Assembly (NCBI GenBank): GCA_964443435.1
Contig: CAYUCW010000085.1
Coordinates: 1-6,184, forward strand
Direction: 5' to 3'
DNA from: Pseudaquidulcibacter sp964443435
GTDB lineage: Bacteria; Pseudomonadota; Alphaproteobacteria; Caulobacterales; Aquidulcibacteraceae
Length of the DNA: 6,184 nucleotides
The notes under the pieces are model-generated. The model made no database searches. It was given only the letters and a program-made list of their open reading frames with translations, and was not told the DNA's origin. Shown here one piece after another: positions 5,652-6,184 of the stretch. Positions within the stretch are counted from its first letter, which is position 1. Each line of letters begins with the position of its first letter. The position numbers were made by a program, and so were the translations under genes.

Positions 5652-6184
5652 TTAGTGGTGACCTTTATCCTCAAGCACTGGTGGTGTTGAGAATTGGTGG
5701 AATGGAGGTGGTGAAGAAAGTGTCCACTCAAGAGTGTCCGCGCCTTCGCCCCAAGGATTATCGCCCGCTTTTCTTCTTACGATAAAGCATTCAATAAGAA
5801 TGATAAGGAATACAACCACACCAACACCAGTTATCATATAACCAATAGTAGAGATTTTATTGAAATAAGCGAATACTTCTGGATAATCCACATAACGACG
5901 CGGCATACCTTGTAGGCCTAAGAAGTGTTGTGGGAAGAAGATTGTATTCACACCAATAAAAGTCAATAAGAAGTGAACTGTCCCTAAGAAGCCATTATAT
6001 TTAAGTCCTGACATTTTAGGAAGCCAATAATAAAAGCCTGCAAAGATTGTAAATACTGCACCTAAAGACATTGTATAATGGAAGTGCGCAACAACAAAAT
6101 ATGTATCATGAACTGATACGTCAAATGAAGGGTTTGCAAGCGCAACACCAGTAACACCACCAATTGTAAACACGAAAATAAAGC
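5652..6184 (-). CDS. ctaD: Cytochrome c oxidase subunit I, C-terminal part (cut by window edge)
   Basis: Catalytic subunit of the aa3-type oxidase: reduces O2 to water at the heme a3-CuB centre and pumps protons across the inner membrane. Only the last 176 full codons are present; the frame is open to the right edge, so the start and the CuB histidines lie outside. Visible signatures are FTIGGVTGVALANP, the HDTYFVVAHFHY segment holding the HD pair (bovine His368/Asp369), the heme a3 axial histidine (codon 6084-6086) and the heme a axial histidine (6078-6080), and MPRRYVDYP with the two arginines that contact heme propionates. The last three membrane helices and a short cytoplasmic tail ending EDKGHH follow. 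ALANP and VAHFHYTMSLG fit a heme-copper A-type cytochrome c oxidase. The terminator-like hairpin begins five bases downstream, then ctaB. Confidence 0.97.
   Translation of the reverse strand, partial: FIFVFTIGGVTGVALANPSFDVSVHDTYFVVAHFHYTMSLGAVFTIFAGFYYWLPKMSGLKYNGFLGTVHFLLTFIGVNTIFFPQHFLGLQGMPRRYVDYPEVFAYFNKISTIGYMITGVGVVVFLIILIECFIVRRKAGDNPWGEGADTLEWTLSSPPPFHQFSTPPVLEDKGHH

Noticed and set aside
5567..5785. Plus-strand open frame of 72 codons across the ctaD-ctaB junction
   Set aside because: It overlaps the conserved ctaD C-terminus, the hairpin and the ctaB start, and its protein has no recognisable features.
1..6184. A previously undescribed biological system
   Set aside because: Every sizeable gene belongs to a well-known family, and no mobile element, CRISPR repeats or unknown multi-gene cassette is visible. 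Only the CtaE loop and the small regulatory structures are unusual.

Overview
The window looks like a piece of an AT-rich alphaproteobacterial chromosome. The strongest pointer is the minus-strand order ctaD, ctaB, a 45-codon coxF-like gene, ctaG, ctaE, which is the usual aa3-type cytochrome c oxidase cluster of Alphaproteobacteria; the low GC suggests an AT-rich branch but does not fix the family. A run of exactly 100 N marks a draft or metagenome assembly with a gap of unknown true length.

Layout. Positions 60-1442 (+) encode an RsmB-type 16S rRNA cytosine-5 methyltransferase whose reading frame is open to the left edge. Positions 1443-1520 hold a promoter with a consensus -35 box overlapped by a 10-bp inverted repeat, then the ribosome binding site of ald. 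Positions 1521 to about 2699 (+) encode alanine dehydrogenase, its last ~20 residues hidden by the gap at 2567-2666. A strong two-way terminator at 2733-2768 separates ald from the converging oxidase cluster. Reading right to left on the minus strand: the C-terminal part of ctaD (cut by the window edge), a terminator-like hairpin, ctaB, the small coxF-like gene, ctaG, a spacer with two hairpins, and ctaE. No gene-free stretch exceeds 300 bases.

How the genes work together. CtaD (subunit I) carries heme a, heme a3 and CuB; CtaE is subunit III; CtaB farnesylates protoheme to heme O, the precursor of heme A; CtaG delivers copper to CuB; the coxF-like protein is a one-helix membrane protein of unclear role that travels with these genes. 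ctaB, coxF and ctaG are almost certainly translationally coupled (1-base gap, then 8-base overlap), while hairpins before ctaB and before ctaE may set different levels of subunits and assembly factors. The two plus-strand genes, ribosome maturation and alanine metabolism, have no evident link to the oxidase.

I see no mobile element, CRISPR array, RNA gene or new defence-like system. The points most worth a second look are an unusually long periplasmic loop in CtaE, the inverted repeat over the ald promoter, the easily missed coxF gene, and the hairpins inside the oxidase cluster.
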